64,000 nt of DNA. It comes from Saccharum officinarum (Eukaryota; Streptophyta; Magnoliopsida; Poales; Poaceae). This document shows positions 43,524 through 55,815 of this stretch, one piece after another (the stretch's first letter is position 1; every line of letters begins with the position of its first letter). The notes beneath the pieces were generated by a model. It made no database searches, was not told where the DNA came from, and saw nothing but the letters and a program-made list of their open reading frames with translations. A program made the position numbers and the translations under genes. The DNA lies in assembly GCA_020631735.1 (NCBI GenBank), contig CM036199.1, forward strand, positions 18,021,553-18,085,552, written 5' to 3'.

Positions 43524-45478
43524 GGTCGCCTACCACAAGAAGGTCCTGTTTCGAAGAGCTCTGCTCCCTGATTTTTTAGCTCTACTCTTTGATTCTCCAA
43601 TGGTGTGATTCCAATGGATTCCTAGGAGGGAGTAGGATGGGAGCTGATGAGAGTTTATTCTTTACTGATCCGCACTAGAATATAACAGGCAGCAGGATGA
43701 AGCAGGTTTTTAAGCTCTCAGCTCCTAGTATAAATGGAGAAGTGATTCTGTCCTAATCACCACCCGAATTAGTTGGTATTTTGAGTGTTTGGCTAGTTGG
43801 AAGTGATTCTCTTTGGAGAAGCTGGAGCTGGAGCTCTCCCAAATGGTCCAAGAATAGCATTGTCAGATGATCATATTAAAATAAATTCAGAAAAATAGAA
43901 GCAGCTACATCGATAACTAACCTAGATGCTCAAGTTCCCCCTTTGTAGCAGTCATGTTCCCATAAGAGAACAGGAACTTAGGGTGATATTTTATGACGTG
44001 GGAATGTAAATGTTCCCGAATCGGGAACGTGAATGTTTCTAGAACGACATTTCCAAAACAAGGAATGTGGCCATGTTCATGTTTTCTGTTGCTAAGGTTA
44101 CACCACAGGAACCTAAACAGATGAGCTACGTTCAGTTCGCATATGTTGAATCTCTTTGGAAGGCAACTCTATGTATAGTTTCTGGTTCCACCCGTATGAA
44201 GCCCATATGTCTTGGCTTCATATCTCCCCATTTGACAGTTAGACCACTATAATCTTCACTATTTATCCCTTCTTTCTTCTCTCCATTACAGAATAGGGCA
44301 CCACGGTGAACTCCGACGGGTTTCAACCGACACAGAGCACAATGACGATGAGGTCTACTCCGCTTGACTCTCCATGGTCTTTGTGCACGCTTAGGTGGGG
44401 TCCTCATGAGGGATTAGAGACTTTCGAGCGTGCGCCATTGGCCATGTATAGGTCATGTATACACCATGCCAATATCCGAGGTCGCTCGGAACTTCTAAAT
44501 TTTTTAATTTCAAACTATAGGTTAATGAGAATTTTTGGCACTCTAAATAATTTTAGACAAAAAAAATCACTATAAAGTTGTAGATCTTATTGAGCTCTAT
44601 AGGTTTGATATAAAGTTCATCTTTATCCGATTTTATACGCAAAAATTATGATTTTTTTAGATAACTATTAAGGATTGTGGTATAATAGTTATGGGCATAA
44701 TGATCATTTTAACTTCTCTCCAGCATTCACTCCTAAAAAAATATTATTTTAATATCTGTACTGTCCAAGAGCTCATTGCCACAATTAAAAAGTATTCTCT
44801 ATTAAAGGCAATATTAAGTAGTGTCCATCAGCAACATTAAATGATATCCTATAGTAAATTTATCAGAAAAATAGCTGATGCCCTATAGCAATTGACCCAA
44901 AAAAAATCAAGAGTGTGTTTCTAATTTTCTACCATGGGCCTATCCTAGTTCTTCCGTTGGGCGAGCCTACGCATGTATGGGCCCGATGGGCGCCCTCTCC
45001 CTCTCTCATATGAGAAGAGTTCACGTCACGGTGCCTGCAGGCTGCAGATGCACGCGCGCCAGCACGGCACGGCGCGCCGCCGCTTCTGCACGCGCTCCTC
45101 AGTCACAGCCCACAGGGGGGAGATCACGTACGCCGTACGCGCGCCAGCTCGTATACATGCGCTCTCGTGCTGGGGACATTGTGTTTCCCTCATGAAACAA
45201 GTGGAGCGAAAAGGAAACCGAAGCTGAAACCTTTCAGTAGCTGCAAACCGTCAGTCACCCAACTTGTCAATCGAACCCAATTTATGCACAGACCTACATT
45301 ATCATTTTTACAGAACACGCGTAGTTTCTCACTTACATTTTCACAACCTGCACTTCAGTGTACGATTACGAAACTATACTACCTACTCGCTACAGGCCTA
45401 CAGCTAAAGTAAGACACACGTTAAGACATCGCAAACCCGGTGAGCCAAGTTACAGACTGAAGAGAACACCAACTGAGG
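43524..45478. other. intergenic; probable decayed DNA elements, no gene
   Basis: 43560-43850 contains GGAGCTGGAGCTCTCCCAAA and similar text typical of grass MITE relics. 44260-44450 is moderately GC-rich without a supportable reading frame. 45000-45180 is GC-rich with short open frames on the plus strand that look fortuitous. 45220-45480 is probably the 3' UTR side of the minus-strand KASH gene. Confidence 0.35.
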
Positions 45479-45480
45479 GG

Positions 45481-45550
45481 CTTGTTTGGCTATACTATTA
45501 TCCACCTCAATCCATGTGGATTAAGATGAATACGATTGCATCCAAACAAG
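45481..45550. mobile_element. 70-bp foldback/MITE remnant in the 3' region of the KASH gene
   Basis: CTTGTTTGG at 45481-45489 is inverted as CCAAACAAG at 45542-45550, with nested CAATCCAtgTGGATT between. It is 11 bp past the stop codon of the WIP-like gene, so the transcript probably carries this hairpin. Confidence 0.45.
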
Positions 45551-45561
45551 ACTTGACAGCA

Positions 45562-47860
45562 TCATGTCGGCACAACCTCGTCAAATGGGGCCGATACCCT
45601 CGCGAAGAACATCTTCAGGGACAGGCACATCATTACCAGCTGGAGGAGGCCAAAGAGGGACACTTTGAAGGTCCTGCTCTGCATCTTCAGGACCTCGGTC
45701 GTCCGATAGAGCTCCTTCTCCCGGACCTCCAGCTTGTCCACCTGCTCTTTCAGCATCACGATCTTACTCTCCGTCTCTCGTAGCTTGAGCAACATTCTGG
45801 TCTTGTCCCCGCCAGACAGCGCCCTGTGCTCCTCCAGGGCCATCCGGTCCTCTGCCCGGACCTGCCAGTTCTGCCTCGCTTTCAGCATCACCAGACACTG
45901 GATTTCGGCTTCTAGTTTCTCCTGGAGATGGTGCTCGAGCTCTGTCTCCAACTGGTCGATGCTAGCTGCTGCCTCCTCCTCCAGCTTTGCCCTATCTGCA
46001 GTACCGATGAGTACTTGAAGCTTGGAAAGCCTTAAGTCTTTCTCTCTGATGGTGTTTGATGTTTCTTTCACTTTCTGTTCAAGATGTTCCATCTTCTCAT
46101 TCAGTTCCAACATATCAACCTCTGTATACGGCAAAACGATCACATCTTGGTCTTTGTTACCAGAAGTGGATTCCTCCGCCTCAAGTTCTTTGGCAAGTTC
46201 TGATAATTTTTGTATCTCTAAGCAGCACACAAAAAAAATAGAGGTGGTTAATACAAACATAAACTAGAGCTCAAAGACTAAACAATTTTTAAAAAATCAC
46301 GGTAATCAAGTGGTATCTATGGAAAAAACTGGGATGGCACAGCTTTGTTATACAAAGAACCACTAGAGTTAGGTGATCCATTAGAACTAGAGCTAGGCAA
46401 AAGTGTCAAAATACTCCAGTGCACACTTGTCCCTTGTACTATATTGTGAAGAAACAAATCATTATTTTTCTTTCCAAAATGATGTGAGCGCAATTTGTCA
46501 CTGATGTGGAAAGCATGCTTTGTACTATGAGAAATGATCGTTGTCTGGGTCTATGGGTTGAAAGAAAAATAGTAAATGGAGGCACGAAGCCATAACCATG
46601 ACCTTATGTGTATTTTGATAAGTGCTGCATAATGCAGCACCGAACAAGACACAATTACTTGTACATTATTAATGGGGAGGTATGAGAAAACTATCATCAC
46701 ATATAACTAGAGAAAACAACCTATTTATTAGTAAATAAATACATGGTGCATGATCAAAGTCAGCATGGACATGTTTGAAAAAAGCAACAGATTTAAAAAG
46801 AGAGATGTTGTGTGGAAAATTTACTTCAGCCAGCAAAGCTGGAACACATGAAATTCCAAGTTTCCAAGTACCGTAAAAATACTGTACATGTACTCTGTTC
46901 CTTAAGCAAAAGTATTAACAAGCCTTGACATATTTCTAAGATGGTTGGAAAACACATAGTGTAAGAAGGCGCACAAGCAAATAAAAAAAGAAGAAGTGCA
47001 TGGTAAACATGAATAAAGATAAGATATTTACCATTTTCAAGGACTTGCTGTGTCGTATGAAGTGAAGAAACAGATTCAGCAAGAGGATCACCATTTCTAT
47101 CTTTGTTCACCCAGCTCCATTCATTTTCATCATTTTGCTCTTCGCTACTTATTATCATTTCCTCACCAATGTCACTGTCCCTTTTGTATGCTGACTGAAC
47201 CTCCTCACTTTGCCGGTCCTCACTTCTATCCCCATCATAGTTCATCGACATTGTTCTATGCCGGTGGTTACTGAAAGCATCACCTGCATCAGATGCTATC
47301 AAGTAAGACTCAGCAAAGGAAGCATGTCTCCTGTCCCTAATAGCCCTTCGGTGTGCCTTGCGCCCTTTTCCTGCAAAACCAAAATCCTTCACCCAAACCC
47401 TTTTCCTATTACAATTTCCAACGGTCTTCAGCCCTATTACGCCTAGTGAATAGCCCGTCGCTAGCACCAAAAAATTGATGTTGAGCTGCAGCGGGTTGTC
47501 AGGCGATTGCCTCCTTACTCTTCTCCACCTCCTTAATCTGCACTGCTTCCTTGGTGACGTCTCTACAAACAACTTATCTAGTGGTCCTAGCCAGGGGAGA
47601 GCCAACTTGGGCACCACCACTGCCTTCTCATCGAAAGGCAACTTTGGAGGGGATCGAATAGGATTCTCTGTCCTAACGCCGAGATCAAAGTTGGCTACTG
47701 TAATGTCCTTGAGCCGCAAATCGGCTAACTTATTTGCATCTCCAAATTGAGGTACCTTGCCCCAATTCAGATCATAATCATGAGGCGGCTCTGGAAGATA
47801 CTGGCCTATTTTTCCTGCCCTAGTTGTAAACTCCAATTCAGGCATGCTAATTTCACCCAT
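45562..47860 (-). CDS. WPP-domain-interacting (WIP)-like KASH protein, 494 aa
   Basis: Two coding exons: 47860-47032 (276 codons plus one base; donor GGTAAAT) and 46217-45562 (acceptor TGCTTAG). They join in phase to form a GAG codon (E277). Residues 315-460 form a long coiled coil; 463-482 are a single hydrophobic helix (SLFGLLQLVMMCLSLKMFFA); the protein ends APFDEVVPT. A tail anchor followed by a short lumenal tail ending in VVPT is the plant KASH signature that binds SUN proteins. Arabidopsis WIP1-3 have this layout and similar length. Family role: anchor at the outer nuclear envelope, bind WIT and RanGAP, and connect the nucleus to the cytoskeleton. The N-terminal half is basic (RRWRRVRR near 110-117) and includes LPWLGPLDKLF. 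The homologous group is clear from the C terminus; which paralogue is not. Confidence 0.8.
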
Positions 47861-47868
47861 TTTGTGGT

Positions 47869-48160
47869 CTAAAGTCTAAACCCTATGTGCTGAAAGACAA
47901 AGGAAACCCGATTGTGAAGGCGGCTGGGCTCCTGAAATCAGGCTCCTACGGTTCGGTTCTATGCTTCATCCTACCCAAACGCATGCAATTTTATAGTTCC
48001 CCGTCCTTGATTCACACTCCAACAATCCTCCTAAGCAGCCGGCCAAACAGAATTCCAAGAAACTACACTACAAGACGTCGCCCTCGGTCACAAACCAGAA
48101 ATTTCACGGGAAATTCCGAAATAAATCGGACCAACCTAGAGCGGTGGAGAAATCACGCAC
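47869..48160 (-). other. leader intron of the WIP-like gene (inferred)
   Basis: On the minus strand GCGTCAG precedes GTGCGTGA (donor at 48160), and GACTTTAG precedes ACCACAAA at 47868, eight bases before the ATG. A leader exon would end at 48161, with transcription from the GC-rich region at about 48200-48300. Confidence 0.45.
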
Positions 48161-48299
48161 CTGACGCGACGAAAGTTCCTGGAATTGGGACGCGGCGGGT
48201 GAGCGGAGACAACAATGGCTGGGGGCGGGGCCGCCCCGCCTGCGCAGCGGATATATACAGTCCCGTAGGAATTTCCGTGAAGCAGCGGACAAACTGCGC

Positions 48300-50326
48300 G
48301 CCACGGAAGAGGGGAGGTTGAGGAAAGCACGAAACCAAGCCGAGGAAGGAAAGGATGTCCGTCAAGGAAGAAGAACGATGAGTAGTTATTAACGAACGCG
48401 ATGACGCCGGGATTGGGAGATTCCGTCCCAGATTTCGTTGTCTGCGGTTCGACGGAACGGGACGGGACATTACATGGGCTCGGCTCGTTGTGGACCGGCG
48501 CTGATGCCTGATGGGGAGGAATTGCTAGTTTTCGGGCTTTGCTGCTCGCGGCCCGCTTTCGTGGAGTTCTATTGGGCCATGCTTGATGCTTTACCCAAGT
48601 TACAGTTGCTGCCTTGCTGAGAAGTTGGAATAAAGCAAAATCTGCTGTCCAACATCCGTTTTTCTGCCATTTTACCGTGCCATCCTGCAACTTAGTTTTC
48701 GAGAAAAAATAAAGTCCAAACAGAAAGAAGATTCTCCTTGCAAAACACAGACACACACGAAGACCATTTAACTCTTACTATTACAGGTTGGAAACTTATT
48801 TAAAGCATTCACGTCAATTCATACAAGACACACTAGAAAAATCGATAAAGCATAGAAATTCTCGTGAAAAACATAAACATCTTGCTATCAATTCGATAGA
48901 CTCTAATCATTTTTTTACCAAATTGAGGGACTTTAGTTACCATTGGCAACTATGGTCATTACATTTATTTTGTCTTGTCAAAACATAACTCCAACGTTGT
49001 GAAAAATAGTATCAAGTAATTTGTAAATCTGTATCTAAATTACCCATCTCTACCTTTATAAATACCAACATGAATTATGACAAAGCTTTGGTTCCTGACA
49101 ACATCAACGAGAGAGTGGCCTTGATGGTGCGTTAGAGTGAGGAAGGCCCCTGTCGCTCGCCAAAGGCCAATGAAGGTATGTTATGCAGATACGTTGGTTC
49201 TCTTAGGATCTTGATAGTTAGTGTTTATTAAAGAAAGTAGTTGGTTGGCTTTTGTTATACAGTCTGTCGTGCGGTAAGGTTGGTTTCTCTAACACTCTGT
49301 TTTGGTGTTGAACGCTTGTAATCTTGTGTTCTTTGGGGCTTCCCCAGTCAACGTTTTTTCGGTGGATATTAGATTTCGTAACTAGCTGCTAATGGATTTT
49401 GCGTTCTTTAAAACCTTTTATGGTGTAGGTGTTTGCAGGTGACTCTTTTCCTTCCTGCCTTTTCAATCTGGTTTCTAGGCCCTAGTACGGATGGCAAACA
49501 ATCTAAGGAAGAAGACGATCATATTGGTTTTCGATGTACTCTTGTTTTCAAAAGTTGTTTAATGCCATGTTATCCCTCTTTTGTATTGGCTGTTTTGTTT
49601 CTCCTGATAAATATCATATATATGACACTCTTTAGAGTTAAATCTTCATCAAAGCATCCACATCTACTATTATAAAAAAGTATTATAAAGTAATCCTTAA
49701 ATCCATATCTAAATTATGTATCTCTACCATCATTCAAAATAACTAACCACCTAAATCTTAACAAAAAATGCACACCTTTGTTATCATGAAAATAATATAA
49801 TAGCCCCTAAAATTGCATATAAAATTATCCCATATGATATTATTAAAAACAAATTAACTTCTAAATCTATGTCTAGATGTACATATTTTGTTATATGAAT
49901 ATTATTACCTCCTGTCATAATAATTAATTGCCACAATTGAAGTTTTTGTGATTGGGTTTTAATTTTGACTACTATATTTTCTTGTCAAAATATTGCTATA
50001 TGAAAATACTTTTCAAGACAGTTACTATGTACATGATATCTACGTTTCGAACGTAAATATTTGAAAACTACTAATGGTTGAAATTTGAAAATGTAACTGA
50101 AATTTAGTCAAAGCTTTAAATATTTGTAATCAAATGGAGTGATAGAATATTAACAAATGAGACAAGCAGGGGTAGGGGTGGGGGTGGAGAGTTAAAGCGA
50201 CTAGACAAATCAAATTGTTTCATGTTCTGTTTCAGCATTGGCTTGGGTTATTTTCATATTTCTTACCTAGAAACAAGATGGGAACTGGCCAGGACAAAGG
50301 TCTATCGAACAAGAAATGGGTCCTCT
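48300..50326. other. intergenic, no gene recognised
   Basis: 48300-48480 is likely promoter of the WIP-like gene. 48780-50200 is AT-rich. Blocks at about 49010-49080 and 49665-49740 share similar text (GTATTATAAAGTAAT-like and ATCTAAATTA...ATCTCTACC), which suggests the two ends of a decayed DNA element, but I could not define its termini. Confidence 0.35.
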
Positions 50327-50340
50327 CCATTTTATGGGAC

Positions 50341-51526
50341 GTACTAGCGCCCGGACGTCCAGAGCAAATGAGCGCGTCCGGACGCCCCGCGCATGCTGCT
50401 GCCCAGCCCGCCCACTCACGCCTGCCGCTGCGCCGTATCGCTGATGCATGCGCACGTCCGTCCCCTGTCTGCCTCGCCTTGCCCCGCACACGTACCCTGA
50501 CTGTGCCCACCACTCCTTCCCCCTGACCACCTCCTCTCTCCGCGCGGGCGGGACCTGGGAGCCTGGACGAGGACGAGCACGCCCCGTCCGCAGGACCGCA
50601 GGCGTGCCTTGCGCCCCATCTGCCAACCCCTAGCTCGCCACGCCCCTTCCCCGAGCGCCCGGGTTGTGCCCCCATGACTCTCTGAACATACCTCTGAAAC
50701 ACGAAACACCTGCAACATGAAATACTTGAATGTAACATAAGTCTAAAGCAGATAAAACATTTGGAACATACACTTGCAACATATATGTGGAACATATGCA
50801 ACATCCAGATAAAACACTTCAACATGAAAATGATTACTGCAACATACGAATGAAACAGCTGAAACATATGGAACATACTCTTGCAACATATGTGTGAAAC
50901 ATATGCAATATCTAAATTAAAAACGCTTGCAACATATGTTCGAACAGATGAAACACTTTGAACAAACATTTGCAACACGCCTCTGAAAAAGTAGCATATG
51001 CAACATCCCAATTTACTTTTGCAACATCCATATGAAACACTTGCAACATACCTCTGAAATACTTGAAACATACGTTTGCGACATCCCGATGTAGCGCAAC
51101 ATCTCATTGCTACTTGGGAATGGAGACTCGTCAGCGCGTGGAGTTCACAATGTAGAGCTGTGGCGCGGAGCTCACTGCTCCGGTGGAGAAGGTCACGGCA
51201 GGTCCCACGGAGAAGGGTGTGGCGGGTCCATGCGCTGGAGAAGCCCACGGCGGGTGGGAGGCGCGGTGGAGAGGGAGGAAGACGAGCTGCCATGCTCTGG
51301 CGCGAAGGAGGCCGGTAGAGCGGAGGTACGATGGAGAGGGAGGCACGGTGGAGAGTGCCGTCGCCACATGGTCGCGGCACTGCAGTGAGGTGAGTTTTTT
51401 CCCCTTTTTTTAGATATAACGGTTGGGGGCGAGTGGATGAGCAGATAAGATGGAGTTGTTGGGCTACGTCGCGGCCCACCATCGGTACCGTGCGGATGTA
51501 CGGACACCCTATATCTAGCATTACCG
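50341..51526. mobile_element. Mutator-like non-autonomous element, copy 2 (inverted relative to copy 1)
   Basis: Flanked by a 14-bp direct repeat CCATTTTATGGGAC (50327-50340 and 51527-51540). The right end, inverted, begins CGGTAATGCTAG with GGGTGTCCGTACATCCG, matching the left end of copy 1. The left end has GCGCCCGGACGTCC and GCGTCCGGACGCC. The interior (50690-51080) is the same irregular array of TGCAACAT/GAAACA words in reverse. At 1186 bp it compares with about 1247 bp for copy 1. The 459-codon minus-strand open frame across it is fortuitous. Confidence 0.7.
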
Positions 51527-51540
51527 CCATTTTATGGGAC

Positions 51541-54199
51541 CCTGTTTTTAGGTGGGTCACACCTATACCTGCCCCGTTTAAGGTCAAACAACATAAGGAG
51601 GACCTAGTCACTTATTCTATCACTAATGTTTGGGTGTCAGTTTAATTTGTTATTTTTGTTTGGAACTTTGGGTGTGCCATCTGTTATTACACAATAATAT
51701 TTGTGTTTATGTGTCATATGTCATAGTACGTGTTACCGTGTCAACTTGTCATGCTATGTACTATGTACTAATTACGTGCCATGGCCATAAATGATCATCC
51801 GTTTTATGTACGACTTGTTTGAAGCCGCTACCGGCATTATTTCAAGATTCGTATCAGTTACTGTATTTTTTTTTCTTTTATACCCGGATACCTTGTTTCC
51901 CAATTTTCATCTCCTTTTTTCTCCATGTCATAATAAATTTTTTATAAAAAAACAGCTGGAGTCCTTTCTTTTCCTTTCCCTTTCGTGTCTGTTTTCTTCA
52001 CAAACTGATGACTACCATTATATTTAAAATAAAGCACTAGTGACTGACTGATACCATGCGTTTAGGAAGATTCCCAATCTGTGGACCTTGTGTGTCGCTA
52101 CGACGACCCACGAAAGTGGAGCCACCCGTCGTTTTAGTCCAGGCACTAGTGTACACATGTTTTGTCCTCCAGGAAAAAAGGAGTGCCAAGGGGGAAAAAG
52201 AGAGAGTGGAGACTGGAGAGTGCTACATGTCCACGTAGTATTACTGTATTAGTATGATCAGTGATGTGAACTTTGCAGATCAATAGTCTCGGTCGAGCTG
52301 CTCACGGCCAATACCTACGCCTACCAATGGCATGGCGGACATGGCATCTGATCGGAGGCAACCACTTCCGTTGGCGGACGCTGTGCTGCCATGAAGGAAG
52401 GCACTTGCCAGTTTTGCCACCGTCAGTCCACTCTCGGATACAACAGAGCACGTCAGCGTCTGTTGCCGCGCTACAACTACAAGCAGATCACAGTGCGCAC
52501 ATCCACGAGCTACTATGCTTCATACCATACGGCGTCGGCAGAAGGAGAATTTACCACGCAACCTAACGAAGCAGAGCAACGGGGAGGCGAGGGACTGCTG
52601 GCCTGCTGCTGCGTCCCGGACCAGAGGAAGGGCATTCATTATTTGGGCACGATCGAGACGGCGAGAGGGACACGGGCCACACGGCCCCCTTTTTTCTCCT
52701 CAGCTCTCGCATCGCTGCCGCTGCCGGCCCCGCCAGCCCCCACGGGCACTGCTGGGCGGTCCGCGGCCGTCGCTCTCGTTCGTCCCCCTTTTCCCCGCCG
52801 GCTCTCGCTGTCTGTCTGGTGTACTGTCTGCACACTGTATGTAGGATGGGCCATTGGGTTGGTCCGCCGTTCACGGTGGACACCCATGCCAACGCCATCC
52901 AGGCCAGGCCCAGGCCCCCCAAAAAGCCGAAACCAAAAGAGAGCCTCGCTCTCGTTCACCGTTCATACAACAGAGAGCGAGAGAGGGAGTAGAACAAGAT
53001 GGAGAGTGGTCCGAGCCCTGGTCGAGCACGACGTATACGGCCGGCGGACAGCTCGCTAAGCAAATTATGGCGCGGCCGTCAGTACGGACTAGGGACCGCT
53101 GGTTGTTACTCACCTGTTAGGCTCAAACGGCGAGCGACGAGGCACCGGGCATCACCGCATCAGTCGTCGGGTCGGGTACACGGGTGCCTCCTTCCCAGCC
53201 TCAGCCACGCAGGCACACGCAGCGGCCTCGCCTTCGCCGGCCAGATCTCCCGGCGGCCCGCCTCGCTTAACGCTGCCGACAAAGGCCATTCATGTCATGG
53301 GACACGGGCGCCGTACTGGTACTCCTACTAGCTCGGTGATGCTTTGCTAGTGGTAGGTGCTAGCAGCTGCCTGCCGGGTCGATCGGGTGCCAGCTGCCGC
53401 AGCCCGGACCCCGGCGGGAGGACGAGGGGATCATCGGCCGATCAGGGGAGGAATGGATCGATGTGTCCTCAGGAGGAGAGCGAAAAGGCTGCGGCGACGG
53501 ACGCCACCGGCCAGAGCCTGCCACTGTCGTTCCCCACGCTGCAGCAAAAGCACCCGGCCGTTCTGGCCACCACCACTTCTTGCTGGTCCTACAGTGCATA
53601 CATTTCTTCACCCGTTTGTTTCGGCTAGTCCAAGGTCTGCAGCATGTCGGCAACATCTCAAAGAATGGATTCCGAAGGCATAGGATAGGTAGGAGTAGTG
53701 CTCCCTCCCCCAGTCCCACTCCCCCCAAACCCCCACCCCCACCACAGAAAAACTAAAGTTTAACTAAATTTATAGTAAATAGTATTAGCGTTTTTATTTC
53801 TAAATAAATTTATTATCAATACATTTTGTACTTAGTTTAATTTAATTATACTTATTTTATATTATAAATATTAGTACTTGTTATATAATTTTGGTCAATT
53901 TAAATCATTTTATTTCTTGAAAAATAAGAATCGCATTCTTTCTAGACTGAAAGGGTTGGTTTTGGAGGACTCATCCTTAGGTTTATGTTGCTTCTATAAT
54001 TATGTGTGGGTCATTGATGAAGTTTTTCGTGCACCCTATTTGATAAACACACAAATTCAACGTTTGCTACTGATAATAGCAAAAGGAGGGGGGAAAAGGG
54101 TCATGCGACCCTGCAAGCGTAGATGTTAAGTCCAACTGGCCAGAGATGAGAGTGGCTAATTGAAATTATTATAGCCACACTTGTCTAAGATTAGAGGCA
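51541..54199. other. intergenic, partly GC-rich; no gene supported
   Basis: 52550-53740 is GC-rich with many overlapping short frames on both strands, none recognisable and none with consistent splice sites. It could be the promoter and leader of an unannotated transcript or decayed transposon. The remainder is AT-rich. Confidence 0.3.
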
Positions 54200-54382
54200 T
54201 TGTTTGGTTCCCATCCACAAATTACCACCATACACATTTGCCTAAAGTTAAGTGGTCAAAATATTTTACCATATTTTAGTAAGCCTAAGAAAATCTTGCC
54301 TGTCTTAAGTCATTTACATGTATGTTAGGCATGATTTAAAAGAAGTGAATCTTGCCACGATTTGTGCTGCCAACCAAACATC
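54200..54382. mobile_element. MITE-like element with TGTTTGGTT termini
   Basis: ATTGTTTGGTT on the left (from about 54199) and AACCAAACAT on the right (to about 54381), with ACAAAT also inverted just inside. Grass MITEs often have TGTTTGG ends. No clear target duplication was found. Confidence 0.4.
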
Positions 54383-54527
54383 TGCTCAACTGGTCAATCT
54401 TAGATGTGCCAAGCTGTGGCCGGAAACAAGACACCCAGTCTGACTTCAACAAAGCCGCCATCTTACCTAAAGCCACTGGGAATCTGGGATGCAGGTTTGT
54501 TCAAACATGACACGCCCTTCAGATTCA

Positions 54528-54851
54528 GGCCTCGTTTAGTTCCAGGGACGTAAAGTTTTGGTATGTGATGTCGGAAGAGGTATTTGGATACTAATAAAAA
54601 AACTAATCACAGAACTCGCCTGTAAACTGTGAGACAAATTTATTAAGACTAATTAATCCGTCATTAGCACATGTTTACTGTAGCACAACATTGTCTAATC
54701 ACGGACTAATTAGGGTAAAAAAATTTGTCTCGCAAAATACACACAATCTGTGCAATTAGTTATTTTTTAGTCTACATTTAATACTCCATGCGCGTGTCAA
54801 ACATCCGATGTGATAGGCTGTAAAATTTTAGAAAAGAAACTAAACCATGCC
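54528..54851. mobile_element. MITE family A, copy 4
   Basis: GGCCTCGTTTAGTTCC on the left and AACTAAACCATGCC on the right, with a perfect TCA duplication (54525-54527 and 54852-54854). The interior runs in the opposite sense to copy 1 (ATTTAATACTCCATGCG and CGATGTGA near the right end). It is the longest copy, 324 bp. Confidence 0.8.
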
Positions 54852-55815
54852 TCAGCACAGCACTAGCAAGCAACAGGAAAAACTTTTCCCAACAGTTTCA
54901 GTTTTTTAAAAGAAATGAATATAAACACCAGATCCTTCAGACTCAGCATGGCACTAGCAAGCAACAGGAAGCTCCATTTCAGAGTAGAGATTTATAAAAC
55001 AACTCGCTTGGGCTAATATTATCTAGTATCACATGTGGTTTAGGAGTACTCCTTAAGATGGTCTTAATAAATCATCACAAAGTGTCCAGATTCGGGACAC
55101 CATGAACGACGAACAATACATAATACTCTGAAGTTTATACAGGAACATCTACCAAGAGTAACCAAGTGATCTTTTCGCCTTAACTTTTGTCCTCAATGAA
55201 GGATATGCAAAGCTCCAAATCGGCTTGATATCATTTGTAATGATTCATATGGTTCAACAGAAAAATCTTTGTACCATGTTTACGTAGTTTCAATCTACAT
55301 GGTCTTTATAAAAAAGAAAAGAAAAATCTTTTCGACACCTATACAAAATACTGCTGTCGGTATTTTGAACGATGCAGTGAAGTATTACTTAGTTTACTTT
55401 GGCTTGCATTAACTATCATGACTTGCCCTGGTGAGCTAACAACCATTTGCTGAACAGAGTGGAAAAGAACAAACATCAAGCTATAAACAGGCAACTGGGA
55501 ATGTAAGGTGCTAGCTTTTTCGATAAATACTGAGATATATTCCTTTGCAGAACTGTTGGGAATTGCATACTATAATTTACTGCAACTTTGCAGAAAGTAA
55601 CTAAAATACTTTTGACGGCAAACATGTTGTACCTTTAAGGGGAAAAAAACTAAAGCAACCTATGTGAAAATCCTCATGAAAGTCAGACATCTCATGCAGG
55701 TTCACTAATCTCAGCATTTTAGACCCATCACGAAACTCTCATTTCCCCCCCATTGACAGTGATGACCGGCAAGTTAAATGGAGTTCTCCTGGTCATTTGA
55801 GTTACCGAGAAATTG

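Noticed and set aside
50232..51611. 459-codon minus-strand frame
   Set aside because: It spans both ends of the Mutator-like element and its TSD, and translates the TGCAACAT array. No domain.
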